A DNA stretch of 64,000 nucleotides, from assembly GCA_015179045.1 (NCBI GenBank), contig WHUZ01000046.1, positions 372,001-436,000 of the forward strand, given 5' to 3'. Made by a program: the position numbers and the translations under genes. The stretch is from Kalaharituber pfeilii. Its lineage: Eukaryota > Ascomycota > Pezizomycetes > Pezizales > Pezizaceae. Of the stretch, positions 22,581-34,130 are shown piece after piece (within the stretch, counting starts at the first letter, position 1; the number at the start of each line of letters is the position of its first letter). Below the pieces are notes generated by a model that saw nothing but the letters and a program-made list of their open reading frames with translations, had not been told where the DNA came from and did no database searches.

Positions 22581-24486
22581 ATGATCCCAACATCCACTCG
22601 TCATCTCGAGGTCCCTCTCGCGCTCCCCAACGGCGCAGACTCCCGCTCCGCCCCCTCTTCCCCCGGCGACTCGCTGCTCGACGGAGGGGAGCTAGAAACG
22701 CTGCCTGAGGGCGGGGGCTATTTTTCGGCTTTGGGGGTGCAGAAGGAGGAAGGCGGCGCGGAGGACGAGGGGGATGAGGAGGAGCAGGAGTTGGAGGGGA
22801 GTTAGGGGAGGAGGGGGAGGACTTTGATACTGCGGCGGAGGAGGGCGGGACGGAGGAGGGTGCAGTTGGAGGTATAAGGAGAAGGAGGAGAAAGAAGGAG
22901 CGGCGGAAAGAAGCCGGTATTGTGAACGGTGAGATGGACGGCATTGGCGGGGAGGCAGAGGTAGATGGACACGCCGTACCTCCGGCCCCTTCAGGCAAGA
23001 AAAAGCGGTGAGTTTTATTATGCTTCTGGTGCGAACAAGTCTCGTGCCTAATACACCATTTTGCAGCGGCTTCCGCATCCGCTTCGCCCCCCTGTGCATC
23101 CCGCTCCGCCGGCGCCTTCAAACCCTCGCCGTCCTATGGCACGTGCTTGCCCTCGGTCTCTTCCTCACGGTCTTCTGGTCATCGTGCTTTAACCCCCTGA
23201 TGTGGCCGGTACGTTGCCTCTGCCTCTCCTCCGCCTTCCCGCACATTCACTAACATTCCCAGATCCTCCCTCCCTACCTCCTCCATCTCCTGCTCTCCTC
23301 CTCTCACCACAACGGCGCCTCTCCGTACATCCGCTCCTCCGTCCTCCGCTCGCTCCCCATCTGGCGCTACTACAACGCCTACTTCCCAATCAGGATCATC
23401 CGCACCGCAAAGCTGTCCCCTGAGCGCAACTACATCTTCGGGTACCAACCGCACGGCATTATCTCCCTTGGCGCCTGGGGCGCCTTCGTAACCGATTCCG
23501 AGCCCGCCCCAACCAATGCGGAGGAGGGGAATGAGAGCGAGTGCAGGGTAATGCCCGGCGGGTCGTTCTCGCATCTCTTTCCCGGCATCCGAAACACGCT
23601 GCTGACCCTCGACGGAAACTTCCGTATTCCGATTTACCGTGAGTATATGCTGTCCATGGGTCTGGCCAGCGTCTCCCGACGCTCCTGCGAGGCCTTGCTG
23701 AGCGGAGGCTATGCGCGGACGCATGCGCTGCCTTCTCAGTCGGGCGGGTTCTGGAGTGCGAAGGGTGGTGATTCCGGCCCTGGTGGTGCAATAAACGGGC
23801 GCGCAAAAATATACGGATACCTGAGCTACATATCCCCGATCCACTGGCTCCTCTTCATTGTCCGCCTGTTCGTCTCCTTGCTCCCCGTTTTCCTACCTAG
23901 CCGCCTCCACTCACATCTCCCCGGTGCCACCCCCGCCCCTACCCCTGCCTCCCCGGCTCCAAAAACTGTCACCGGAGGTAACGCAATCACCATCGTTGTC
24001 GGCGGCGCCCACGAGGCCCTCCTAACCCTCCCCAACACCACCCGCCTCATCCTCCGCCGGCGCCTCGGCTTCCTCAAACTCGCCCTCCGCCACCCCAACA
24101 CCTCCCTTGTTCCCGTGCTCGCCTTTGGCGAAAACGATGCCTTCGAGACCATGCTCCCCGAAAAGGGGTCCTGGCTGCACCGGCTCCAGCACGCGGTCAA
24201 AAAGTGGATGGGGTGGACGGTCCCGATGTTTGCGGGGCGAGGGGTGTTTAATTACGATGTGGGGTTTGTGCCGTTCAGGGTGCAGTTGAATGTCGTGGTG
24301 GGGAGGGAGGTGACGCCGAGAAGATGGAGGGAGTGGAGGGAGGGGATGGAGATGCCGGGGGAGCCGGCAGACGAGGAGGTCAGGGAGTTGCAGGAGGAGT
24401 ATGTGGATGAATTGATGAGGATTTGGGAGGAGTGGAAGGATAAGCTGGCACCGAATAGGGACGGCGACTTGGAGATTGTGGAGTAG
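22581..24486 (+). CDS. DGAT2: Diacylglycerol O-acyltransferase, DGAT2 family
   Basis: It catalyses the last step of triacylglycerol synthesis, transferring an acyl group from acyl-CoA to diacylglycerol at the ER and lipid droplet. Visible family features in order are a disordered acidic/basic N-terminus, a hydrophobic membrane hairpin (LAVLWHVLALGLFLTVFW, about 23125-23180), NAYFPI, FGYQPHGIISLGAWGAF, LFPGIRNTLLT, FRIPIYREYMLSMGL, IVVGGAHEALL, LVPVLAFGENDAFE and PMFAGRGVF. Two introns fit: 23008-23066 (GTGAGT...TTGCAG) and 23219-23262 (44 bp, branch CTAAC). The start at 22581 is the first ATG of the open frame after an upstream stop-rich region. A frame change occurs in the G-rich acidic tract near 22775-22805, so the N-terminal model is uncertain. 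The first His of the usual HPHG active-site motif is Gln here. The family assignment is very secure. Confidence 0.93.
23008..23066 (+). other. DGAT2 intron 1
   Basis: GTGAGTTTTATT...CACCATTTTGCAG. Removing it joins GKKKR to GFRIRFAPL in frame. Confidence 0.9.
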
Positions 24487-26170
24487 TGTGCTGGTGGACC
24501 CGCTCTGTAATGCGCGTGGAATTTGTTGGTGCCAAGTGCGGGATGCATATATTTTTTTGAAGCAATTGGTTTATTTTATTTTATTTTTATCTACACACGG
24601 AAATCGTTGCCATACGACGGAAAAATCCGACCTCGGGTGGTTATCAGTAGTAGAACACTCGATATCCTTGTTGTTTCTCAACTAAACGAATACGATACGG
24701 GACTTTCCATCGAAATTATTTATTTATTTATTTTTTTTTTTTTCATAATAACATTTTTTTTTTCTAGCGTTGGCAACACTAAACTTTTTGATAAATTTAA
24801 ATCCTCCTTCCGTAAAAACGTTCTTTTTCTGAACGGCAGTGCGCCTACATAGATAGATATTGCGGGTTTATTCATAACGTGAAGCGCGAGATGGGATAAT
24901 TTTGATCAATGTTTTTGATTGGATATTCTACTAACTGTTTTGGATGGAGAGAGGGACAGAATTCGGAGTGGAGAGGGGGAAGGGGGGGATGGTGTGGATG
25001 TGTAACGTGTGGAGTGGATGTGAAGGGTGAAAAAAAAGAAAAAAAAAAAAAAAAAAAATTGTAGAGATGCGGAGGTCGGGTATGGTTGATGGTTGATATG
25101 GTGAGGGCCGGGGGCGGGGGGTAAATTGGATGTTTGGGACAACCTTGAAGTTATTTGACGTACGTTTCCGGGATTACTGCTACTGCTACCCATTATCTCT
25201 AGAACGTGAAAAATGATATCCGCAGTGGCAGGGTTAATCTTCCGGCTGCGTACGCCCGAACCATATAAACCGTGTACGACCTCCCAGACATAGGTACAGA
25301 GACGTGAGCTATATTCGGATACCTGTATTCGGTCCTACATATTCGGTGGGTATACAGACTAGCACCAAATGGCATTTGACAGAGAAAAAAGATGATTTGT
25401 TGGTCGGGATACACATAGGGTGAACTGTGTGACAGTTCTCCCACGAAGCAACCGCGTAGTGTGGAGTAGCTTAGTCAGCCACTAAGCGGTAGTCTGGTTC
25501 GAGACTGGGAGGAGGGGCTCTGAATGATTACTAACGGTATCAATGTTATACGGTCGGAGGATTGGTGCAGGTTTCGAAGCAATTATCCACCTCGCTTACT
25601 TCTGATCGCGGTGTAGTTTGGGGCCATAGAGCAAGACTCCAAGCGGGGACATTGAGGAGAGCTACTTATTTCCTGGTCGTGCCTATGTTGAGTTTACCTA
25701 TCATTTTTCGAAAGGTTGCATATGCCCCGCGGAGTAAAATGTCGTGCTTGTCCCATTTACTAGCTTTTGGGTCGTATTGTGTTTAGTTTTTACAACAATA
25801 GCCGCTTTCGACGAATGACGTAAGAAAACCCAGCAGGGCAAGTTGGGGAGTTGGTGTTGGAGTGAGCTAAGGAATCTGATACGAGACCAATACTAGATCT
25901 TTCGATGATGCCAAGGCTGTTTATCAGATTCTTTTACCCGCCAACAGGAGCGGGGCCCCGCGAATTTCTGCAGAACTATTAATATTGACAACTAACTAGC
26001 TGTAATTTACCTTGCTATGAGAAGTCAAAGAACATTACAATCTAAAAGGAGCTGTCATAAAAGGGCAATGAAGAAGTGCACAAGGCAGCACAGCTAGATA
26101 CCTGCTTGTTCTATGAGGAGGAGGTAATAAACTGAGGCAGGCAGGTGGACGAAGGCAACAGGCGACGAGC
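24487..26170. other. Intergenic, nothing recognised
   Basis: The stretch is T-rich and A-rich with a poly(A) run at 25030-25060. No domain-bearing ORF is visible on either strand, and no structured RNA gene was recognised. Confidence 0.5.
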
Positions 26171-26179
26171 AGAAGAGAC

Positions 26180-26445
26180 TGAAAGTGTAGTCGATTATGC
26201 AGAGTCCCTAGCCGGAGTAAAAACCTAGGTGCGCCGCAGGGCTCGCCGTCACATTCCTGATCTATTATACATGGCACCAATCCTGGAAGAGATGGAAAAG
26301 AAGGCGGCCGCAGCAGTGATAGATTGTGAGGTGGAGCTGCCTTCGTTTGTGGATCGCATGAAATGCATTGGTTCCGGACTGAGGAGAAGGAAAGGATATG
26401 AAGAGGATTGCGGAGGAATTTCAAGACTGGTCAGGGAGTGGTTAC
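26180..26445 (+). pseudogene. LINE reverse-transcriptase fragment
   Basis: The frame reads YAESLAGVKT, then LLYMAPILEEMEKKAAAAV and VELPSFVDRMKCIGSGL. In intact relatives the middle block is the reverse-transcriptase (F/Y)VDD box, and here its second Asp is lost. The fragment is cut by the ORF1-type insertion that begins with a poly(T) at about 26450. Confidence 0.6.
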
Positions 26446-26449
26446 TAAT

Positions 26450-27840
26450 TTTTTTTTTTTTTTTTAATATAAATTGATAGCATGCCGTCCTAAGGGCTGT
26501 GACGATTTAAGGTACAAAGGAGATGAAGAAAGTAAGATAGACATCATCCGTAGAAACCCACGACTCTCGCTAGTAAGATGGGTGAAACCAAAAATAGCTA
26601 ATGCCAAGGTCCGAGCCAATGTGATGCCCGTGGGTGTTTGTATGTTACAGGCGAAAGGAAGAAAAAAAAAAGAAAAGAAACAGTGTTATCCTATCTCTGA
26701 CCTCTGTCCCACTGGTATTGGCACGATTTTAGCCATTTTCCTCCAAGTCTCACTCGCCCCAATCCTTGCTTATCCAGCTTCTCTAAGTATACCACAGCTG
26801 AGCTTGTAAGCTTCCCCTCTTCCACAAGAATCTGCTTCTTCCTCAGCCATCTAATCCCGACTATCTTACCCAGGTTCTTGTTTGCTGCCTCCAACCATCT
26901 TCGGACGTTCTCTAGATCCTTCCTCTGGGCTATTCCGTGGACGACAATGCCGAACTTTGTTGTGGTGGCATCGGGGGTGTTGGTTGTGGGTTTGTCGGGG
27001 GTTCTGGTGTCAGTGGGGCGGGAGGGTTTGTTGTTGGTGGGGCGGGAGGGTCTGTTGGCGCCCGTGGACTGGGGGGAGGTGGTAGCAGCGGGGGGTGTCT
27101 TCTCTGGCTGCTGGGATGGAGCCAGAGGCAGCGATGTTCTTTGTCTCTCTGTCGCTCAACTATCTTTTGAAGGCGTACTGGTCCTGGGCTGACGCAGCCT
27201 TGCCTTTACGCTTCTTTGTGGATCCCGGGGTGGGGGTTGGTGTCGCGGGCGTGGGCCCCTTGGGTTGCTCTGGAGGTGTGGGCTCAGGCGTCAAGGCAGT
27301 CCTGGGCGGGGTGGGTGTCGGTGCGACCCCGGTGGTTGGTGTGGTCTCCGTGCTTTGTTCTGGGGATGGCTCCTCCGAATACACGGTGACTATTGTGCTG
27401 AAGCCTAGGGCTTCGGGGGTGGGTTCCACCGGTGTCGTGCATGATGATGGGGCTTTTTTTTTTTTTTTTTTTTTATTTCACGTGACCCCGCTTGTAGCTG
27501 TTCGCCATGGCAGGGCCCCTGGGTCTAGACCCTCAAAGCCCGGAGGCAGGCTTATGATGATGGGGCTGAACCCCAGTGTGGGCGCCGTTTTTGGAACTAA
27601 CTTTGGGATGGGTCCCCGAGGACGAACCGTGACTTCGGGGGGGGGGGGGCATTGGGCCTTGCGCTGTAGCTCATGCCTCCAGCTCGCTGTTTGTGTCTTC
27701 GTCACCAGTTATGGCCTTGTTTGTAGCTCTTGGTCCCTGGCTCTCAATGCCTCCAGTTCGCTGTTTATGTCTTCGTCCCCCCGTGCCGCCTGGCGGGACT
27801 TCTTTCTGTCGGCTCGGCACTCCTATTGGTAGCTGGAGTT
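26450..27840 (-). mobile_element. Half-LINE copy: ORF1 fragment joined to family-A 3' tail
   Basis: On the minus strand a Pro/Thr-rich ORF1 segment (27429-27160, TPTPPRTALTPEPTPPEQPK) runs into VVHGIAQRKDLENVRRWLEA, then NLGKIVGIRWLRKKQILVEE and RVRLGGKWLKSCQYQWDRG (stop at 26691). About 185 bp later comes the family-A tail (ATCGTCACAGCCCTTAGGAC) and poly(A). No reverse transcriptase lies between. A family-B insertion sits inside at 27455-27553. The far 5' end is uncertain. Confidence 0.75.
27455..27553 (-). mobile_element. Family-B short retroposon
   Basis: About 80 bp of family-B 3' sequence plus poly(A) is flanked by a perfect 14-bp duplication ATGATGATGGGGCT (27441-27454 and 27554-27567). 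It is slightly longer than the micro copies and includes the upstream CCTCCGGGCTTTGAGGG segment. The same form recurs at 63495-63590. Confidence 0.9.
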
Positions 27841-28410
27841 TGTCCGGAGCCCTCTTATTGGTGCTTGGCGTCGGGTTGATGTTGAGAGGTGCAAGTGGTT
27901 AGGTGTGATCTATGGCCGCTGGAAAAGCTGAATCGAGAAGGAATCGTTTGGGAGCCTTGTCTGGGCTAAGTAACTTGCAATGGGGCAGAAGCCCGCCCTC
28001 ACGGCGCTAGGCATACATAGGAATGGTAAAGCGGTGGCCCTGTGGGGATCCGAAATTGGTGGAGGGGCCAGCAGCAGTGGAAAGGGAAGTTCTAGAGGCT
28101 TCAGTATCAGGCCCTTCGTTAGTGCACAGGGGCAGTTCAGGAAGCGGCAAGAGAGAAGGTTGAAGCAATTGCAGGTGTGGAAAGAGTGACCATAATCCTG
28201 GATCGGAGCCATGCAAGGTACACACTAAAATCGATAAGGAGCCCTGCTGGAGTGGGGGGCCTTTGGCCTGAGAGCTTCAGGGGGGTTGCAGACCTGGATA
28301 GAGAAGGGGATAAGGGGAGATACTGGAGAAACTTTAGCCTAGGGCATGCCGCAGAGAAAAAGGATGGTTTGATTCAGTAGCACGTAAGATTACCAGCACG
28401 CCAGATGCCT
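27841..28410. other. Unrecognised, probably transposon debris
   Basis: Only short ORFs without recognisable domains are present. The surrounding sequence is LINE-derived, and this part may be too. Confidence 0.3.
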
Positions 28411-28419
28411 CAGGTACGA

Positions 28420-28640
28420 CGTGCAGGCCACTGAGGATGGGCCGTATCAGGAATTAGTTCGAAGAGGAAAGGAGAGGGGGGAACGAACTGGCGTTGGGAA
28501 GGGAGAGTTTGTGAACTGGCATAGGATGGCACTCACGAATTACACCTGGCTATGGACTGGGAAAGGAGGCATCATGTGGAGGAGGAAGATCAGTGGTGAA
28601 GAGGTGAGATGCACAAGTGGAGAGGAGTAGAGCACTGAGA
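28420..28640 (+). pseudogene. Degraded LINE C-terminal fragment
   Basis: NWHRMALTNYTWLWTGKGGI and RRKISGEEVRCTSGEE resemble the region just before and within the C-terminal Cys-x-Cys-Gly finger of family-B-type LINE proteins (compare VATSNFTALRLERG ... CRCGE at 46780-46890). The finger is broken (CTSGEE). Confidence 0.4.
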
Positions 28641-29974
28641 ACGTGATGTTCAGGCGCATTGAGTTGGAGTGGCCCCAGAAGCAGGACAAAGATGGCGTGC
28701 AAGTCACCTGGCAGGGCTGGGTGGACTTTCAGGAGAAAGGGTGGAGGCAGGAGGGTGTAGAGGGCAACCCGGCCGATGTATAGTCCGCCGGCCTCGATCT
28801 GCGCAAGCCGAAGGCCGGAGGGCACGTTGGGTGCCCAAAGGATGTACGTAGTATAGATAGGTAGCTGCTGCAACATGCCATGACCTGGGTATTCGCCAGT
28901 GGGTCCCTGCCATAGGCTGTTGGCCTGTATGGGGAGTTACGTTCCCCCCCCCAAAAAAAAAGTCCTAGTACAGATAAAAATTCTCAATATGAGAAGTCCA
29001 AAAGTTACTAAGTAAATCCTGGGAATGGGCCGGTAAAAAAAATTGCTATCCATCCAATAATGAAAATATCCAATAGTCTACACTGGCCCAGGCTCTGGCC
29101 GGCGACGTTTATCTAATATGGCAGGTTTTCCAGTACTTGTCACAGGATCCAATATTACAGGTTTGACAGCCGGAACTGATCACGGAAGCCGGGACGCGCT
29201 AGGTCGCTGATGCATATGACCTGGCCAATACACGACAAAAGACTGCATCGGGTGCGGATGGTAAACAGGAACACAACACACAATATAAAAGTATACAGTG
29301 CTGTCAAAAAATTGCTGTAACAAACATACATTCCGCAAGTAACATTAATAGCAAAAGTAGCTCGCTGTTCCACACACCCCATTCTCTGTTTGAGCCTAAG
29401 TTTGTATGTTAATTAAAGGAATTTACCTGCCCAAGAAATCACGCACCTAGAGTCCCAAGAACGGCACGAGAACACTCCACAACAAGTACCTAGGTAGGAA
29501 AAAAGTATTGTACAATATTTTGTTATAGACCTGGAGCAGTCATTTACGCGGTTACGACAAGCTCGCTTTCTCCTGTCTTGTGAAGCTACCAGTGTATATT
29601 CATTCCGCCAGTCCTAGTGTTGTAACCAGAGGCAGTTCCCGCTGTTTAGTCATCGAGGCGTAATGAATTCTATCAAGACGTGAATGGCTTGGGATTTTGC
29701 AATCTGGTCCAGGGTTCCAACTTTGAGTACGCGGCAGAATCTGATATGCAGGGGTGTGGCATTGGGATTTTTCTGTTATCTGATCTCCACGCAGCGGTGC
29801 GTCTTGGCAATTGGGGGCCTGACAGAACGTTGCGTCTTGGCTGCTTGGGGCCCGACAGAAACAGTAGCGGGTGAGAGAATAGTCGAATTGCATAACCACG
29901 AGAAAACACAAACCTCTTCAGAGAGCAACAGTCCCGAACCCATTTCTTCAGACTAGAATAAGCAACAAGCACCC
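28641..29974. other. Intergenic, nothing recognised
   Basis: No credible coding frame, RNA gene or repeat was identified, apart from a short C/A homopolymer junction at 28946-28963. Confidence 0.5.
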
Positions 29975-31178
29975 ATGGCATCTTCAGCACCGAATCTACC
30001 ACGCGACCGCGACCTTCCCCAATGCGACGACTTTTTAACTGATCCCATGCTTGATAGCCTCTGGGATTGGTTCTGCACTGCTATGAACAAAAGCACCGAC
30101 CCTCAATTGGTCTTCGTGAAGTTAATCAATTCAGTATGTGCTTCTTTTCTGCCTTTCTCAGGTTTTGGACTTTAGTGCATCTTCATATGCTTGCCACCTT
30201 GGACTCAGCGCAAGAATACATTGCATGTATAAATACTAAAACTATGTCAATCTTGTTGGTAATCTTTAGGCTCGGAAGCCTTACAACGATGCGCTACGCC
30301 TTCGCCCTGGGGCTTTCTTTGGGCAAATGGGAGGAGGAACTTCCTATACGCCGACCGAGGGAACAGTCGTCGACGAGTTTGAATTTCCAAATACGTCTGA
30401 CAGAGCTTCAGTACAGGAACTACAGGAGGCTCTAGCAAATGCAAAAAAAGAGCTGGGAGCAAAAGAGGAGCGGATATATGAGCTTACTAACAAAATTCAA
30501 GAACTGGAGAGGCTAAGAGCAGGCGACCATAAAGCACTTGAGGACCAGAAGGCAAAAATTCAGGAATTGGAGAAGGTTAAAGCACGCGACCACAAAGCAC
30601 TCGAGGAACAGACATCACAGCTGCAATCTAAGCTAGATAAGCTGGCTGCAGAACATCGTCAAAGCCTGAATGAGGTTACAGAGCTGAAGACCTACAAAGA
30701 CACAATCAGCAGTACCCTGGTACCAACCCGCGTGGCAATCAGATCACTGGCCTTTCATAATCGTTATGTCAGCATGAATGGTGTAGGTGTCAAATCATTC
30801 AGCGAGGGAGGCGGCGGAACTGTGAATGTTCAAACGGCCGTTCATGAGTGGGAAATATTCGAGCTCGAGCGATATCCGGATAATGTTGTAGCTTTTCGCG
30901 GAAGTTGCTTCCCCAATGTGTACATACGGGCTGATGCATGCGGCCTCGGCCCAGGACATTCTCCATGGGGTGGTGGGGGGAAAGTAAATTGCCAGTACTC
31001 GTGCGGTGAGTGGGAAAAGTTCAGAATTCACCGCGCTGGGGACCAAGGTGAGGTCGCCATTGAGTCCGTGGCGTTTCCGGAAAGGTACTTCAGGCTTGAT
31101 GGGAACAGGCGGGATGCAATCACTTTGCAAGGGAAACTCAACTGGTGGGAGAAATTTTATTTGATATTTGCTCCTTGA
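29975..31178 (+). CDS. Coiled-coil protein with C-terminal fascin-like beta-trefoil
   Basis: Exon 1 starts MASSAPNLPRDRDLPQCDD and runs 53 codons. An intron of about 136 bp (30134-30269, GTATGT...TTTAG) then joins in frame to ARKPYNDALRLRPGAFFGQ. Next come a Glu/Lys-rich coiled coil (about 30400-30700, with tandem heptads such as KALEDQKAKIQELE) and a beta-trefoil-like domain. The trefoil shows three related modules: VAIRSLAFHNRYVSMNG...WEIFEL, VVAFRGSCFPNVYIRAD...WEKFRI and VAIESVAFPERYFRLDG...WEKFYL. The pattern (V)A(I)xS(L)A...RYV...WExF is that of fascin/actin-crosslinking trefoils. Its partner and cell role are unknown. The intron contains an internal ...TTTCTCAG that could define an alternative small exon. 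Confidence 0.65.
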
Positions 31179-31218
31179 ACGGCAGGACGATGTTTGACTG
31201 TGCTACGATCAAACTCGC

Positions 31219-31279
31219 TCTCGCCATAGCCCACAGGGCGGCATGCGAGTAATGAAATAAAAAAAAAAAATAAAAAAAA
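31219..31279 (+). mobile_element. Family-A micro-retroposon
   Basis: CTCGCCATAGCCCACAGGG, CGGCATGCGAGTAATGA and poly(A), flanked by the 12-bp duplication GATCAAACTCGC (31207-31218 and 31280-31291). It lies 40 bp downstream of the trefoil gene. Confidence 0.92.
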
Positions 31280-31291
31280 GATCAAACTCGC

Positions 31292-32235
31292 CGCTTGGTT
31301 TAGTGGTGTTGGATAAAATGCTTCTCCTTGACTCGCAGTAGACAGTGGCCCTGGTGGACCGACCGGCAGCAGAGGCAGGCATAGGTACTCGTGGAATTCT
31401 TGGAATGTACAGGATTTCATTGCGGGACGCGCGGTAGTGTATGGTTTCTTTTATTTCGTTCACCTCTTTTGTAGTTACAGCAGGTTTGACACGCGCTATA
31501 TCCCTTTGGCCGGCATACGAGTTATGATATTAAATACATATATATGTATCGACAGTAGTGACCCAAAGTTTATAATTTGTATCTGATTCATTTACTCGCT
31601 GATTACTCGCTGAAGACGGTTGATTGTCAGGTAGCATGGGGCCTTCGAGGCCCTGTGGTTGTTATCAAAGGAGGAGCCGAAAACGAGTTTTGCATTATGA
31701 CGATAGGTCTTCGCTATGGGGGCAAGTATACTGTCATACTCGTAACTCCAGCGTTACATACATACCCTACAATATTGACTAACCCCATGCCAAGGCTTGA
31801 TGGCACCAACCTCGAATTAATATAGAGAATAGGAACCTCACAGAACTATGTGCATGCACCACACACTGTGGCCACCGTAGCCAGCAAAAAAAATAAAATA
31901 AAATGAAATAACATAAAAGCACAGGCAAAATATCAAACAAAAAAAGCCCGTATGTGCACCTACATTTACTCGGTGGCTTAGCACGGCTACGCTTGGTGGA
32001 GATGGAATTTGAGGGAGTTAATGTTGATGAACATATACAAGGCGATCCTACCGATGCGCGACTCACTTTTGGGCGATGCCGCAATATGCATGGGTTGCGG
32101 CCGTAGTGCAGAAGGCAAGTGTCCTTGATTTGCAGCGAACTTGGCCTAGTAAGACATAATGTACATCGGGTAGAGCACTACAGTATTCATGAGGCGTGGC
32201 TGAGAGTATGATAAGGAGGATAGACTTCCAGTGCC
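31292..32235. other. Intergenic with a decayed family-A tail
   Basis: A diverged family-A core (CCTTTGGCCGGCATACGAG) with an AT-rich end lies at 31500-31550. Otherwise nothing is recognised. Confidence 0.4.
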
Positions 32236-32930
32236 TTATATATATATATATATATATCGTTACTTGCATCCCGCCCGATGCGCTATGGCGAGAATAGTAC
32301 AAAGGAAATAATGAAATAAAGATAAAGTGACACAGACACAGCATGGAGACTCACGACCCTCGCTAGTAAGGTAGGTGAGAGTAAACATAATGAAAGTGAA
32401 TCCAAAACGAAGGACAACCATTGTACTGCCCATGAAACTCTCTGTGTTACAAGCAGAAATCAAGTTATCCTCACTCCTCATGCGGGCCCAAAGGAGAATC
32501 CAAGCAAGATTCACATTAACTTCCCTGGAGATAAAGATGCCCTGTCCCACTCGTATTGACAAGACTTCGGCCATTTCCCTCCCAATCTCACTCTTCCCAA
32601 TGTTGGCTCAGCTTGCTTCTCCAAGTATACCACAATTGAGCTTGTGAATTTCCCTTCCTCAATGAGTGTTTCCTTCTTTCTCAACCACCGAATCCCAGTA
32701 ATCTGCTACAGGTCTCTGTTAGCAGCCTGCAGTCAATTGCGGATATTCCCTAGATCCTTTCTCAAAACTATTATTCCATGTACCACAATGCCAAAATGCT
32801 TGAGTCTTCTCTAATGTTGCGGTAGAGAGAATGTTGACAATAAGAGGGAGGTTGGTGGTGCCAGATTCAGCTTGTTTTGTCCCCTTTTTTTCCCTTACCA
32901 AAGTGCTGGGTAGTAGGGGGAGTGGCTGGA
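32236..32930 (-). mobile_element. Half-LINE copy (ORF1 fragment plus family-A tail)
   Basis: The minus strand carries decayed ORF1 C-terminal sequence equivalent to IRWLRKKETLIEEGKFTSS and RVRLGG, with stops, ending near 32540. About 240 bp of 3' sequence follows, then CTCGCCATAGCGCATCGGGC and an AT/TA-rich end near 32240. As in the copies at 26450, 49870 and 51990, no reverse transcriptase separates ORF1 from the tail. Confidence 0.65.
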
Positions 32931-33119
32931 GCTAGCACAGAGGTGGTAGGGGAAATGGTAGTACCAGACCCTATAATTTTCTTCACTTCCTTGTCAGTCA
33001 GCTGTCTCTTAATTGAGTAGTGAACCGCAATGTTCGTCGGTAGGCCAGAACAGATGCGCGCGGTGTTCCCAACCGGCCAGGCCTGAAACCGCCTGGGGCG
33101 GCCCCGGGCCGGCCTGAAA

Positions 33120-33300
33120 CATGCAGGCCGATTCAGGCCAATTCAGGCCATTCAGGCCATTCAGGCCGATTCAGGCCGATTCAGGCCGATTCAGGCCATT
33201 CAGGCCATTCAGGCCGATTCAGGCCGATTCAGGCCGATTCAGGCCATTCAGGCCATTCAGGCCGATTCAGACCATTCAGGCCATTCAGGCCGGTTCAAGC
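33120..33300. repeat. TTCAGGCC subterminal array
   Basis: More than fifteen copies of TTCAGGCC, spaced by 0-2 bases (usually GA), form blocks of about 55-60 bp that are themselves repeated. The matching end of copy 2 (39960-40030) has about five units, so the array has expanded here. Confidence 0.95.
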
Positions 33301-34009
33301 AGACCAGTTCGCGCAAATACTAATAGCATCACCAGTTTGAGCCTGTGCGCTGAGGGAGTCAGAACAGTGTTATTTCATTAGAGAGTTCAGTTCACTATGC
33401 TATCTGTTTTTAACTGTGTTCTGTGTTTTTGTATTCTGTGTTCTCGTTCTGATCATCTATGTAGAGGTGGGTGCCTGCCGAATCTAACTCACACATCCTA
33501 CTATAGCAGATTACACAACATCCTCCTTCCACTTTTCGCAGTCACTATCAGTTCAATTCCACTTTCTCAGTTTCGCACCTACAGTACCTGAACTCTGTGA
33601 TCTACTCAAAGGTTATCATGACAGCTTTACATGTATAAGCACAGTTGCAAGATGACCTTGTGCTGGCTGTAACACAACGGAAATTACTCAATTCAGTCAA
33701 TCATTACGTATATTACATGTTCTATAAATACAGATATGTTGCCAAAGTGGTGCTTCAGCTACCAATTGGTTCTAGTTTATTCCGCGAATAGGCTGATTTT
33801 GATGATCAAAGGCCAAATTCAGTTACTGATTGGTTGATGCTATTCATGTGGTTTCAGACGGTCCAGACGGTGCAGACCGCTCCAGGCGGTCCAGACGGTG
33901 CAGACCGGTCCAGGCGGTCCAGACTGTCCAGACCGGCCTTGTTAGAAACCATGAGCCGAGCACACGCGAAACAGTCTAAGCGAAACAGTCCGAGTGTGTA
34001 AAACATCCA

Positions 34010-34130
34010 AACATCTGCGATGGCCTAAGCACTCCGAACATCCGCGAAGGCCTAAGCACTCCGAACATCCGCGAAGGCCCAAGCACTCCGAACATCCGCG
34101 ATGGCCCAAACACTCCGGACTGAGTATTCC
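34010..34130. repeat. 27-bp minisatellite
   Basis: Four to five copies of a unit built on CACTCCGAACATCCGCGA plus (A/T)GGCC(T/C)AAG, with small variations. It lies in the segment specific to hAT copy 1. Confidence 0.85.
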
